In this document: in pieces, positions 24,152 through 33,790 of the stretch | How positions within the stretch are numbered: the first letter of the stretch is position 1 | How the letters are laid out: every line of letters begins with the position of its first letter | Source of the DNA: Mortierella sp. BCC40632 | Taxonomy: Eukaryota; Mortierellomycota; Mortierellomycetes; Mortierellales; Mortierellaceae | Assembly (NCBI GenBank): GCA_011634665.1 | Contig: WAEK01000005.1 | Coordinates: forward strand, 1,046,001-1,110,000 | Reading direction: 5' to 3' | Length of the DNA stretch: 64,000 bases | Translations under genes and position numbers: made by a program | The notes under the pieces: model-generated | Seen by the model: the letters and a program-made list of their open reading frames with translations, nothing else | What the model was told of the DNA's origin: nothing | The model's database searches: none

Positions 24152-25840
24152 GCAATCGAGGTTTAGACGATGCCACCATCGTCTTGATGCAGGAAGCGGT
24201 GACAGAGTCAATCAAAAGGAAGACATATGGAGGTATTCAGAAACGCTTCATTGAGTGATGCAGGGAACGTAAAATTGATTTCAGCAAACCTGATCCAGCA
24301 AGCATCCTCAACCTCCTGGCATGGGGACACTGCCGTGTAGAGTCTAAGGACAGATGCTTCTAATCAATAACTACTCTTCTTTTCCCTCATAGAAATACGG
24401 ACCAAGTGAAGGCGTACTGAAGACTTACAAGGACAGGTACGGAATACTACAGAAGGGACTGAGAGACAGCGACAACTACGAGGGGACTGCCTTTGACTCT
24501 AACTATTCTATGAATGCATAAAGGGAGGAAGGAGATAGCTATCAATAAACGGGATCTTGAGGCATGAATCCAATGCGGATCAAACTGGGATAGGTCCGTA
24601 AAGTCCTCGCATAGTGATCAAAGGAATCGTGCAAGAATGGCCACCGAAGGGGAGCCGTTCAGGGAGCATTCTTCGTCCGATCTCTTACTTTTCACCGAGT
24701 CTCATACTTACAGCTGGGGTAGCACCGTTAATTGGAAATGGCTCTTGAATCCTGCCTTTTCTTTCAAAAGGAATCGAGGAAACAATACTGCAGATCTGTT
24801 CAGGGTAGCTGGAGATGGAGACTGATTTAGTATGGGAGAGTGAAAAGATAAGAGATCATGATCTTGATCGAGGTCTTGGGCTCGGTCAATACCTTGGGGA
24901 CAGCGCGACAGGGACAATTGCTAAAGCAAATGGACTTGAGGAACAGAGGAAAGAAAGCTGCTTTATTTCGGATGGGGAGAGGGGAAGGCTTTTATAGCCC
25001 TCCCAAGCCAGAAGCCCAGGGATCGTATTTACTACACTGCAACACAATTCGTTCGACTGGAAGGCCGGAACAGTTGACAGTTACCGAACACAGCTCTTCC
25101 ACCTTTACCAAGATACTACAGTCTTTCGTGTAGACCCCGACTTCAGCACATTTTCTAAGATTATCCGAGCAAACGAACGTGACAGCAACACTCCTCTCGA
25201 CCTAGATCTCGCTCCAATAATAGCTTACCTACGACGCCTTCCCCGCAACAACGTCATGGCACCAATTGACCTTACACAGAAGCTGTGTTGGTTGCTAGGC
25301 ATATGTGGCTTCTTAAGACACAGCGACATAGCAAGAATAGACGTAGACCAGTCCCAAGTCAAAGGCAACATCCTTAGCATCGTAGTCATCAGGCCAAAGG
25401 AAACATCGCAAGGGATACACAAGAACAAGCATGTCAACATCAAGGCCCACACAGAGGCCATAGAGCTGTGCCCAGTAGAAACTTTTTGGGAGTACAAAAG
25501 ACGCCTTGTCGGCCATCGCTTAGCCTACCCGCATGACACCAGCCCGGACTTGAAGTACAACCCGCTCATCAGATCTATCCAGGATCCAGATAAGCCAGTA
25601 GGTGCCAATAGGATCAGAAACCACATCAAGGCCGTCATGAGCAAGCTCAGACTTCCCCCGGGAACCAAGGTCCCAAAAGCTCGAGCAGCAGGATCCACTC
25701 AAGCAGCCTTACGAGGAACAAAGTTAGATGACATTGTCACTCAAGGAAATTGGCACTCAAGTAGTATGTTCTCGAAGTTCTACCGACTATCTAGTAGAAC
25801 CTCTTCGAATATCACGGACACTGTCCTAGGTAGCCTCTGA
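23743..25840 (+). pseudogene. Tyrosine recombinase segment of DIRS element 1
   Basis: The N-terminal linker and SAM-like part run in the RNase H frame to a TGA at 24256, which replaces the Trp found in element 2. The gene continues to 24330, is split by the 711-bp insertion, and resumes at 25046 (DWKAGTVDSYRTQL). The catalytic domain keeps the first Arg (GFLRHSDIARI), the second Arg in PKARAAGST and the nucleophile Tyr in SMFSKFYRLSS, ending at 25840. The histidine usual three residues before the second Arg is Pro, as in element 2. Confidence 0.85.
24331..25041. mobile_element. 711-bp TG...CA insertion in recombinase, probable solo LTR
   Basis: The insertion begins TGCCGTGTAG and ends CTACACTGCA (inverted ends matching 9 of 10), flanked by ACAC at 24327-24330 and 25042-25045. 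Its removal rejoins the recombinase between the LLAWGH and NSFDWKAG segments, matching LAWGHTHKRWKAS of element 2. AATAAA occurs near 24544. A small open frame (24400-24520) is not recognisable. The ends resemble those of the 493-bp insertion at 20937, but the interiors do not obviously align. Confidence 0.65.
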
Positions 25841-25878
25841 ATGCACAGGAAAGGGATCGCTGTTCAGTGAAGGATAAT

Positions 25879-25937
25879 GTAGACGAAGACGATGAAAGAA
25901 GTCTTACGTATCATTATCCGAACAAGTGACCCCTTTC
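25879..25937. repeat. Internal complementary region of DIRS element 1
   Basis: About 57 bases from GTAGACGAAG onward are the reverse complement of the element's 3' terminus (26065-26123), with a few mismatches. They are preceded by AAGGATAAT, which should complement the lost 5' end. This arrangement lets DIRS elements circularise by template switching. Confidence 0.8.
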
Positions 25938-26123
25938 CTGTCCCACCCGCACCACCCTATTTCACTTATCAAAAAAGAAAGATGAGGTAGAGAGGTACCA
26001 GGGACAGGGAATTTATTTAGTTTAGTTCTGGAGACTCGCGAAGTAAAGAAGAAAGGTTACACAAGAAAGGAGTCGCTTGTTCGGATAATAATACGTAAGA
26101 CTTCTTTCATCGTCTTCGTCTAC

Positions 26124-26818
26124 AAAGTATGACGATGATGAAAAGGACAATGGCTATTATGCTGCTGACTCTGGACTATCCAGGAGACTTAACACCTCAT
26201 TTGTACCATCACCAGCAGAACTCTGCACATGGGATGCCAGCAATTTCACATCAGACCTCCCCCCCCCCTCTTTCTAGCGACGTATCCAGCCTTCGCCAAC
26301 GTCTTGCCGCGGCTCTCAGAGCCGGAGCCACCTCTTCCAACGTAGTCATCTACAACCACATATCGTCCAATCGCTCATTCACCTTTTCCTCAACTTTCTC
26401 TCCTCAGTCTTTGTCCCAACATTTACCCCAGTCCTCTCCTCAATCCTCTCTTCCTCAACCTTCTCCTCCCCAGTTATCCCAGTCGTCTCTTCAGTCTCCA
26501 CATCAACAAGCCTTGTCACAGGCGCAGTCATCAAATGCTCTTAAACAGCGTATCAGATGAATTAATGAAGGTAGGGTCACTGTGCTTGATGTTTGGAAAG
26601 AGCACCATCTTCATTGCGAGGATTATGGTGGTGAAGTCAAGAAATCAAAAACGCTACGGAACAGAGTGGTTCTTGTGAAGGAGATCAAGCGCATAGCTGG
26701 AGAGGGCCATCTGAACAATACAGGGGCTGTAAACGATGCCATAAAGCAGCTGCAAGAAGCCATAGACAAGCAAGAAGGTGATGTAAGTAGTGTAAACGAG
26801 CTTCTATCATATGTCTGA
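26124..26818 (+). pseudogene. Crypton-like remnant with GCR1_C-type DNA-binding end
   Basis: The reading frame begins directly at the DIRS 3' end, with acidic KYDDDEKDNGYYAADSG, then shifts frame at a C run near 26264-26273 and continues through a Ser/Gln/Pro-rich stretch. A TGA at about 26558 replaces a Trp-like codon before INEGRVTVLDVWKEH, and a basic helical block (KSKTLRNRVVLVKEIKRIA) follows. The pattern (WxEH, then RxxLVxEI) resembles the GCR1_C domain found at the C-terminus of Crypton recombinases and Gcr1-like factors. The upstream part is absent, apparently replaced by the DIRS insertion. The assignment is tentative. Confidence 0.45.
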
Positions 26819-28360
26819 CATAACGGAACATAGTGAATTTACCTCAAGCTCATTAACTTGTTACCAGAGTCGAGTTGAGTTGAGCTGAGTTCGTGAGTTA
26901 GCGAGTAGAGCTGAAGAACACTATCCAGCTGCCCTCCATCGCTCTTCTCCTTCCTGTCTGTGACTCTTTCTCCTCCCACATGAAGCAGCTTTCCCTTCTC
27001 CACTATTGTACTCCAGGTATACTTATCAGGGCGCTCAAGGGAGAGGAGAGGACACACACGGAGGGTAGATCAAAAGTTCCTGACAAAAACTGCACGCTGT
27101 TGTGAAAATCTGGGTCTCTGGCTGAATTCACTCTGTTGCTCTTTTCCTTCCAATTGCTGCCCTTTTTCCTCAATCGCTGCCGAGCTTCAGCTGAACTCTG
27201 GCTGTATCCCAGCTGTACTACTCAGTCGCTCTCTTCTCTCTCCCTGGCATTGTTCTCCTTTTTCCGCTGTCCTTACAACTGCCCTAGCAGATCGAAGGAT
27301 CCAAAAGTAACATTGCTTTTAACGCTTGGCTCCCACAAGCCAGCTATCCCCAAGCGTCGCGTGTACGTGAGATGAATAATCCGCCTAAATCCATTCTCAA
27401 AATCTATAGTATGATATGCTTACAGCAATCCTGCACAGAGTCTATGGACATGTACTTTATTTGCGATACTTGCGGGCAATCCTGCATTGAGGCTTTTCTG
27501 TCTTTTGTGCTTGGGCTAGACCGTGACCATTAATGACGGTGCAAGCAATGATGTTCTGGAGGAGTGTGCCAAGATGAGTGGGAAAGCGTTGGGAGAGGAG
27601 GGATAACGGAGATATATTTCGGCAGAGGTCCATTGTGGTCCTCGGACTTCTCTCTTGTGTGCCCCAGAGCTTTTTCCCAAGAGAGTGGACGATTGAAAGG
27701 CAGGTTGGAGAACGATGCAGGGTGATCTAGGGCAGTTTTTACAGGGATGCACACCAAAAGTTCCTTTCAGGAGAAAGAATCTGACGGAACACTTTCAGAA
27801 GGTATAGGAAAATGCATATATTACCGAGGGCGCCAAAAATTCTAGGGAAGAAATACGGGACAAAGGAGCCACCGGAGCAAAGTATTCAGGTTGAAGAGGG
27901 TAACCAGCCTGTGGGTTGAACAACTTCTAGAACACCTACTATAAAGCAGTGGAGTTGGGTTGGGCTGATGCCGAGATACTGGCAAAGACAACGCAGTAGA
28001 TGATCTAACTAAGAGCCCGCCGCTCTTTCTCACAAATACTTCGTTAGGCTGCTCGGCAAAAGCCAGGAGGAAGAAGGTTAGTAGTGGTCGGTGAATAACC
28101 AGAGTGAAAGTCAGAATGCAGGAGTATTGAAATAAGGGCGAAATGCAGACGGTGAAGTGAAAAGAGGGGAGGAGGCTGGAGAACGGTTGGCAGTCACATG
28201 TATATTGTCTAGCTCAAGCTTGACGATGTGAGCTAGGAATAGCCAATTAAAATTGCGCATCGTTCTCTTCATGCAGATGTTCCGAGCTCCAAATAACCTT
28301 CTCGCGTGTCGCATACGACCCGAAAAGAGTCCTTAATGCTAGTTTGGTAGGAAGAAGAGT

Positions 28361-28400
<40 letters not shown>

Positions 28401-28498
28401 TAAATAAATAAATACCTCATGGTATGACCTAGTTTTTTTCCTTCATTCGTCCTTTTCTTTACACTCCTACCATCAACCAAGCTCCACTGACCATTGTC
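26819..28498. other. Intergenic, no gene recognised
   Basis: Only short frames without motifs occur. A T run of about 30 lies at 28362-28393, upstream of the secreted-protein gene at 28499. Confidence 0.6.
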
Positions 28499-29404
28499 AT
28501 GAAGGTTACTCTCTTCCACTACTTCACCATCCTCGTTTGCGTCCTTGCAATCCTGAGCGTGCGCATCCAAGCCCAAGAGACCGACTCAAATCCACCTACT
28601 GATCCCGCCAAGGCCGCAGATCCCAACCAAGACCAAGACGGTATCAATGACCTTGACGATGGCCAAGACGATGACAAAGACGGGGTTTGCGAGATCGATG
28701 AGCCTTTTAGCTTCATCTGCACCGATTCGGATGATCAACTATACCAAGAACTCTACGACATCTTCATGAACATCCCTGATGAGGTCCTCAATGGTACTGA
28801 TGACGCAGCTTCCGATCCGCCTTCTGGCTCTCCTGCTGGCACATCTGACCCGCCCGCTGATTCATCATCCTCCCCTCAGCGCCGCAGCTACCTTCAGCGC
28901 CGTAGCTTCCTCCAGAGCCGCCGTTATCTTCAGCGCCGCCGTGTTCCACTCTCCCCTCCACATAGGAGAATCCTCGTCAAAAACATGATGAGTGGCGAGA
29001 TCTGCTCCTTCGAAGAAGTATGGAAGTATTTCGAAACATACTGGGACAGCCTCAAACTCATCTTTTCTGGTAAAATTGAAGAGGGCCTCTGGAAACAGCT
29101 GAAGAACTCCGGTTCCTGGTGCGATAGCAAATGTCCGATAGTCAAGATTGTCCTTGCGGCTATTAATGCTCGAGCTAGAGGCGCATCCCGCCTCATCTGC
29201 GACTGCATCTATCCACTCATTAAGCTGATGGACTCCTATGAGGACCTTGCTTGTGCTGCTGATGCTCCGTCCGTTACCAGCATCTTGAAGGGCTGTGCAC
29301 GTGTAGGAGGCAGGAAGATTCAAAAATCGTTTAGGAAGGCGCAGAAAACTTTGAAGAAAGGAGAAAAAGTGGGTAAAGCAGTCTGCAGTGTCACCAGTAC
29401 CTGA
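28499..29404 (+). CDS. Secreted protein with TSP3-like Asp repeats and RR-punctuated repeat
   Basis: Single-exon gene of 301 codons. Residues 1-25 form a signal peptide (MKVTLFHYFTILVCVLAILS, then a cut near IQAQ). Residues 40-62 carry DxDxDG-type repeats (DQDGINDLDDGQDDDKDG), similar to calcium-binding thrombospondin type 3 units. Residues 120-155 hold a repeat of S-Y/F-L-Q separated by RR dibasic sites, possible Kex2 targets. The C-terminal half has eight of the ten cysteines of the mature protein, including paired WCDSKC and ICDC motifs, consistent with disulfides. No known family is recognised; it may be an extracellular structural or effector-like protein. The start is supported by the signal peptide. 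Confidence 0.8.
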   Translation: MKVTLFHYFTILVCVLAILSVRIQAQETDSNPPTDPAKAADPNQDQDGINDLDDGQDDDKDGVCEIDEPFSFICTDSDDQLYQELYDIFMNIPDEVLNGTDDAASDPPSGSPAGTSDPPADSSSSPQRRSYLQRRSFLQSRRYLQRRRVPLSPPHRRILVKNMMSGEICSFEEVWKYFETYWDSLKLIFSGKIEEGLWKQLKNSGSWCDSKCPIVKIVLAAINARARGASRLICDCIYPLIKLMDSYEDLACAADAPSVTSILKGCARVGGRKIQKSFRKAQKTLKKGEKVGKAVCSVTST

Positions 29405-31063
29405 ATCCCAAGCGCCGTAGTTACGTAAACGCTCTAGCGTAGTAACTCCATAAAATAAGGAGCCGATGATCTCCAACCATCGGGGTCGTATCTCCTGCTT
29501 ACCATGTCGTTATTCCCATTTCAATTCAGTGAAGACAAAAATAAGTAACGATGCCTTTTACTTTATCTCCTTTTACCTCCGACTTACTTCTGCATTGTTA
29601 ATGGTGCACTAATGCCGCATTGTTCTCACACACCACTCTATTCCCATCTTTGCTTTACAACATCAATGCTTCACGTCGTCAGGACTAGGCATTACTCAAC
29701 AACAATGGAAAATTACCAGTGCGTTTACCCCCTGGGCTTTCTAATGCTACTCAAGTAAGGGCCTCTCTAGAAATATCACCTTCACTTCACATACCATTCG
29801 AAGTGCTTTCACAGGTGTTACTAGTGAATTGCAGTCTCCGAAGGCCAGGCGACAGAGGCTCTGTCGAAATGGATCAAAGCCTTTAGCCAATGTCCAAAGT
29901 CATTCATCTAGTACCATATGTTCCCCACTTTCCTGGATATGCTACCTAACTCTCTAATAGCAATTACCTTGTACCTAGTCCCCCCTAAACCCTGTGCGAA
30001 GGTGTGAAACAGAAACACAAGACTAATGTATGAAATTATGGAAGAGAGAGAGAGAGAGAAGGTAAATTAGACAATAGTTGAGTGACGACGAGGGTGACCG
30101 TAGTCGTGAACCCCCCCCATATCTCTCTTTTGCTCTCTCCTTCTTTCTTTCTCCCTCTCCCTCTCCCTCTCCTTGTACCGCAGAACAGACACCTCCCCTG
30201 TCATTCTCTTGAGCGTTGCCCTCAAATTCTACTTAAACAGCTGCAATCTGCTTCACTAACTTTGACTAAAATACTACAGCCAACCCTTGCCCACTCGCCT
30301 GGCTGGAGATCTTCACCCTTCTCTAGCTCCTCTCACTCACTCACTCACTCGCTCACTGGCTAGCCCAAGAGGGCTGTAAAATCAGCTCTCCCAAACGAAA
30401 AAACCAAACTTTGATGATTCAGAAACAACGTTTTTCTAGTGCCTCCTTCTCGTCGTAAACATTCCTCATCATTTGTTGCATTTGACTAAGAACTCCGCTG
30501 CTCTGCTCTGCATTTTTTTTTTTTTTTTTTTTTTTTTGGTGGTGGCCCTTTCCCCTCCCACTGCTTCATCCACATTTCTCACTGCCGAGGAGGGGCTGTC
30601 AATGGTGAGTTACTGGTCCGTATCCGAGACGAAGGTAAATCCTTTCTGCTAAATAGCAATACTTCTATTGACAAGGGCAACTAGGCCCTAGCACGAGTGC
30701 GTTGTTAGGTCTACATTGGCACAGGGGACATGGAATTCAAATGCCATCCCAATGGTTGGCAAGACTTACAACTGAATCTTCTTCCATGACCCATCAAGAA
30801 GGCAAGGCACGAATACCGATATTGGTCAAAGAGGGAAAAGGTCGTCGAAAGACATGTTTTCAATCTCAGTACAGTTGATTGCTCATATAGACTAACTGCC
30901 TCCGACAACAGGACATCAAGGCAAAGACATTAGAACATTTTTATCTTTTTCTTTTGTAGTCTCTGTCCTAGGTCTCGCCGATCAGTCTGCAGGGAAGAAG
31001 ATAAACGATAGTAAACACCATCCGATCACCTGTTGCTAGATCACTGCACGTTTGCATCTTTAC
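29405..31063. other. Intergenic, no gene recognised
   Basis: Contains a CTCC-rich stretch (30130-30175), TCAC repeats near 30336-30358 and a T run at 30510-30537. No convincing gene is present. Confidence 0.6.
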
Positions 31064-31333
31064 TTAGTTTTCAACTAGATTGGCGGCGATGCTAGACAAA
31101 TGTGCTCTTAGTCCTTTGGAGTCATAACAGTAAGACTCTTTACAGACAGTATGAAGATCGCAGCACGAAAAGTTGGGCGGACAGGAACAATCTGGATGAG
31201 CACAGTCTAGAGGTGGTGAGATAGAGGCACAAGTACGTCCATTAACTGGAAGACTCCCTATCATACATTGTTGAGTGGGCGTAATGGCCGACGCGACAAT
31301 AGGAAAGAGCACTAAAATGAATGCACAGCGCAT
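31064..31333 (-). CDS. Small cysteine-rich secreted protein
   Basis: 89-residue protein from the ATG at 31333; an ATG ten codons upstream at 31363 is in frame, but its residues precede a good signal peptide. The signal peptide is MRCAFILVLFPIVASA. The mature part has nine cysteines in about 73 residues, with motifs HPDCSC, FSCCD and VCKESYC. The pattern is that of a disulfide-rich secreted peptide, but no family is recognised. No intron is needed. The odd cysteine count leaves one unpaired or dimerising. Confidence 0.6.
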   Translation of the reverse strand: MRCAFILVLFPIVASAITPTQQCMIGSLPVNGRTCASISPPLDCAHPDCSCPPNFSCCDLHTVCKESYCYDSKGLRAHLSSIAANLVEN

Positions 31334-32055
31334 ACTAGAGTTCAATATTAAAATAGATGGCATTCAAATACAAAAGAGCATATTCATTAGTACACAAACT
31401 ACAAGACATTGGCATTCCGTCAGGCACGCACTCAGGTACAGTACCTTGGGGTTGCCATGTGAGATGGCGAAAAAAAGGTTGAAGGTACCTGAAGAAATTT
31501 TTGGTATTGTTGATAAGAGTGGCAGTGAGTGTTACCCGTCTTGTGTTTTGAGGTAGGATTAATTTTTTCGACACTGGAAGTCTGATTCATGCGTCGACTT
31601 TATATGGGGTCAAGTTCTTAAAAGAAACCATTTGTTGCCATTGAGGAGACGGGTTTAAGGCATCGCTTGAAGACGGATAAATGAGATGATGCGAGTGGGT
31701 TGAGAAGCAAGCGACTGGAAGAAGGTATTAATAGATTATGGGAATGAAGACAGGGGAGGAAACAAGCAAGGGTTTGAAAATAAAGAGAAAACGCCAAAAA
31801 GTAAAGCGAAGGTGCCTCATTATTTAGTTATCAAATACATTCCTGGTACGCTTGCAAGGCATGAACAATGATTGAGCGGTTACAAAGACCTGAGGCAGAT
31901 GGACAAAACTCTAGGGCACGGGGTTGAGAAACAAGACCTAGATGAAGGAGAGAGAGAGAAAAAGATGTCAAGGGCAGAGTGAAGTTTCAAACTTGTTTTC
32001 GTGGGAGACGCACGGTCCGTTTCATAGGATTACTGCGGAGGAGGCTGACAATCTT
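31334..32055. other. Intergenic between cysteine-rich gene and DIRS element 2
   Basis: No coding signal is seen. The region ends exactly where the second DIRS element begins (GGGGAACC at 32056). Confidence 0.5.
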
Positions 32056-32098
32056 GGGGAACCAAGACGACAAAGGAAGTCTTGGCTTCATTATCCGA

Positions 32099-32220
32099 GA
32101 CTGCGACCCTATACTGTGTAATCCTTCTTTCTTTAATTCCACTCGAGATACAAATAAAATAAAGAAAATCTAGCTAGAAATACCTCACTTGGCTATCTCT
32201 GGACTCTTCATCTTTCTTTC
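32099..32220. repeat. Left terminal inverted repeat of DIRS element 2
   Basis: 122 bases from GACTGCGACC to CATCTTTCTTTC, identical to the reverse complement of 36261-36382. Its outer extension 32056-32098 is unique to this end and is copied in the internal complementary region. Confidence 0.93.
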
Positions 32221-32261
32221 GCGACTTCATAATACTAAGGCAAAAGGGTGGAGAGGGTGGG

Positions 32262-32357
32262 ACAGTATAGGGTCGCAGTCTCGGATAATGAAGCCAAGAC
32301 TTCCTTTGTCGTCTTGGTTCCCCATTATCCTTCATAGGGACTGCGACCCTATACTGT
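32262..32357. repeat. Internal complementary region of DIRS element 2
   Basis: These 96 bases are the exact reverse complement of the right end (36364-36397) joined to the left end (32056-32117). This is the DIRS circle-junction template and fixes both element boundaries to the base. Confidence 0.93.
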
Positions 32358-32368
32358 GGCTTCAGAGA

Positions 32369-33790
32369 CTAGCCAAGGACAACTTTGGTGAAATTTGAGT
32401 TCGTCTTGCTGGAAAGACGATAAAATTTCGCAAACATAGAAGACGACGACCAATTGCCCTGAGCAATGATGTCGTCAATGCTGACTTCTCCTCTCTTCGC
32501 GGCTTGCGTGGACCCCGCGGCTCTTGCTTTGGGTGTGATTGCGCCTGGAGGGAGTTGTAGTCTTGACATGACGGCCTTGATGTGTTTACTGATTCGTTGG
32601 GCAGAAATACAGAGCTCATGATGCTTGACGTGTCGGACCAAAGGGTTGTATGAGAGCGATGGCTGGGTCGGGTGTGGTACTACAAGACGGTCCTTAGCGA
32701 ACCGGGCGACATAAGTCTTGAATGTTTCCACTGGGCACAAGGCTGGGTCCGATGGGAGTGCGTTGAGGATGACAAACTTGTTCTTGTGGATACCGTTGTT
32801 CTTCTCTTTTGGTCGGAGGATGAGGAGACGTATGAGTGTCTTTTCGACTTGGCATCCATCCAGATCAATACGTTCGATGTCGCTTGGGCGAAGGAATGCG
32901 CACATGCCTATTGACCAACATAGCTTCTGTGTGAGAAGTTCGGCTGATACTCGACTGTTTGGTGGAAGCGAACGGAAGTAATCTAATATCGGGGATATGT
33001 TCAGATCCATCTCTTTGTTCGAGTCGGTCTCGTTGGCTCGTAAGACACGGAAAAAACTGGAGAAGTAGCTGTCTTGTTGGAAAGGCAGAGCATCTTCGAA
33101 AAGACCTGTGAGCTGTGCACGATAGGTAGAAATTGTCGATGCTTTCCATCGCTTATGAGTATGTCCCCAGGCTAGGAAGTTTAGGACGTTGGCTGGTTCG
33201 GGGATTGTTGGATCCAGTTCTCTTTCCTTGCACCATTTTATGAAAGCTCTTTGCGTGTGACCGTAACGTTTTCGCTTCAATTTTTCTGTTTCTGCATCCC
33301 TGATGATGTTGACCACCGACTCATCGTATCCTTTGCTCATCATCGTTCTACGGCGCTTATGTTCCAAGCTAGCAATGACCAGTGCGGGTTCTTCCTCATG
33401 ATCCCTGGGTCTTTTCTGGAGGCGGTTAGAACGGCGGATCGTGGTACTGGGGTTGGGGATTCCTGAGTCATCTTCGTCACCACTGGATACCATATCGCGC
33501 TCTCCCAATTCGGAGTGATCAACGTTGCTGTCAGTTTCTCCTCCTGGATTCTCTGCAGGGTCTGCGGGATTAAATTCCATGGTGGGCATATGTAAAGGCG
33601 GCCCAGTCCTTTCCAAGAATGTTGAAGTGCATTCTGTGCTACTGCTTCCGGATCGTACTTCCAAGACATAAAGTTCTTCAGCTTCGTGTTGGTCCTTGAG
33701 GCGAAGAGGTCGATGTGATGAGGTCCCCATTTTTCGTCTATCTTCTGGAAAGGTGTCGTGGTGGATGCTCCATTCCAACTGACTCTGCAA
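32369..33790 (-). CDS. DIRS tyrosine recombinase, element 2
   Basis: Intact frame of 473 codons that runs out of the RNase H frame with no stop; it has no obvious own ATG near the beginning. A hydrophilic linker (about residues 1-150) precedes an N-terminal helical domain (RAFIKWCKEREL, NFLAWGHTHKRWKAS) and the catalytic domain. Visible catalytic residues are Arg in CAFLRPSDIERI, Arg in PKARAAGSTQAA and Tyr in SMFAKFYRLSSKT. The histidine usual three residues before the second Arg is Pro. The enzyme would integrate the circular element DNA. About 450 nt of its N-terminal part overlap the polymerase C-terminus in another frame. Confidence 0.88.
   Translation of the reverse strand: MQSQLEWSIHHDTFPEDRRKMGTSSHRPLRLKDQHEAEELYVLEVRSGSSSTECTSTFLERTGPPLHMPTMEFNPADPAENPGGETDSNVDHSELGERDMVSSGDEDDSGIPNPSTTIRRSNRLQKRPRDHEEEPALVIASLEHKRRRTMMSKGYDESVVNIIRDAETEKLKRKRYGHTQRAFIKWCKERELDPTIPEPANVLNFLAWGHTHKRWKASTISTYRAQLTGLFEDALPFQQDSYFSSFFRVLRANETDSNKEMDLNISPILDYFRSLPPNSRVSAELLTQKLCWSIGMCAFLRPSDIERIDLDGCQVEKTLIRLLILRPKEKNNGIHKNKFVILNALPSDPALCPVETFKTYVARFAKDRLVVPHPTQPSLSYNPLVRHVKHHELCISAQRISKHIKAVMSRLQLPPGAITPKARAAGSTQAAKRGEVSIDDIIAQGNWSSSSMFAKFYRLSSKTNSNFTKVVLG

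Larger units (their letters stand above)
20467..26123 (+). mobile_element. DIRS-type tyrosine-recombinase retrotransposon 1, decayed and nested
   Basis: DIRS elements replicate by reverse transcription and integrate a circular intermediate with a tyrosine recombinase, leaving no target-site duplication. Gag-like, RT, RNase H and recombinase segments appear in order, each matching the second copy at 32056-36397. The 3' end is intact: the terminal sequence ending near 26123 is complementary to an internal region at 25879-25937. The 5' terminal repeat predicted from that internal region (beginning ATTATCCTTCACTG) is not seen, so the 5' end is missing or unrecognisable. The copy is dead: it has in-frame stops in gag, RT and recombinase, frameshifts, and four later insertions (20530-20693, 20937-21429, 22470-22718, 24331-25041). 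Confidence 0.88.
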
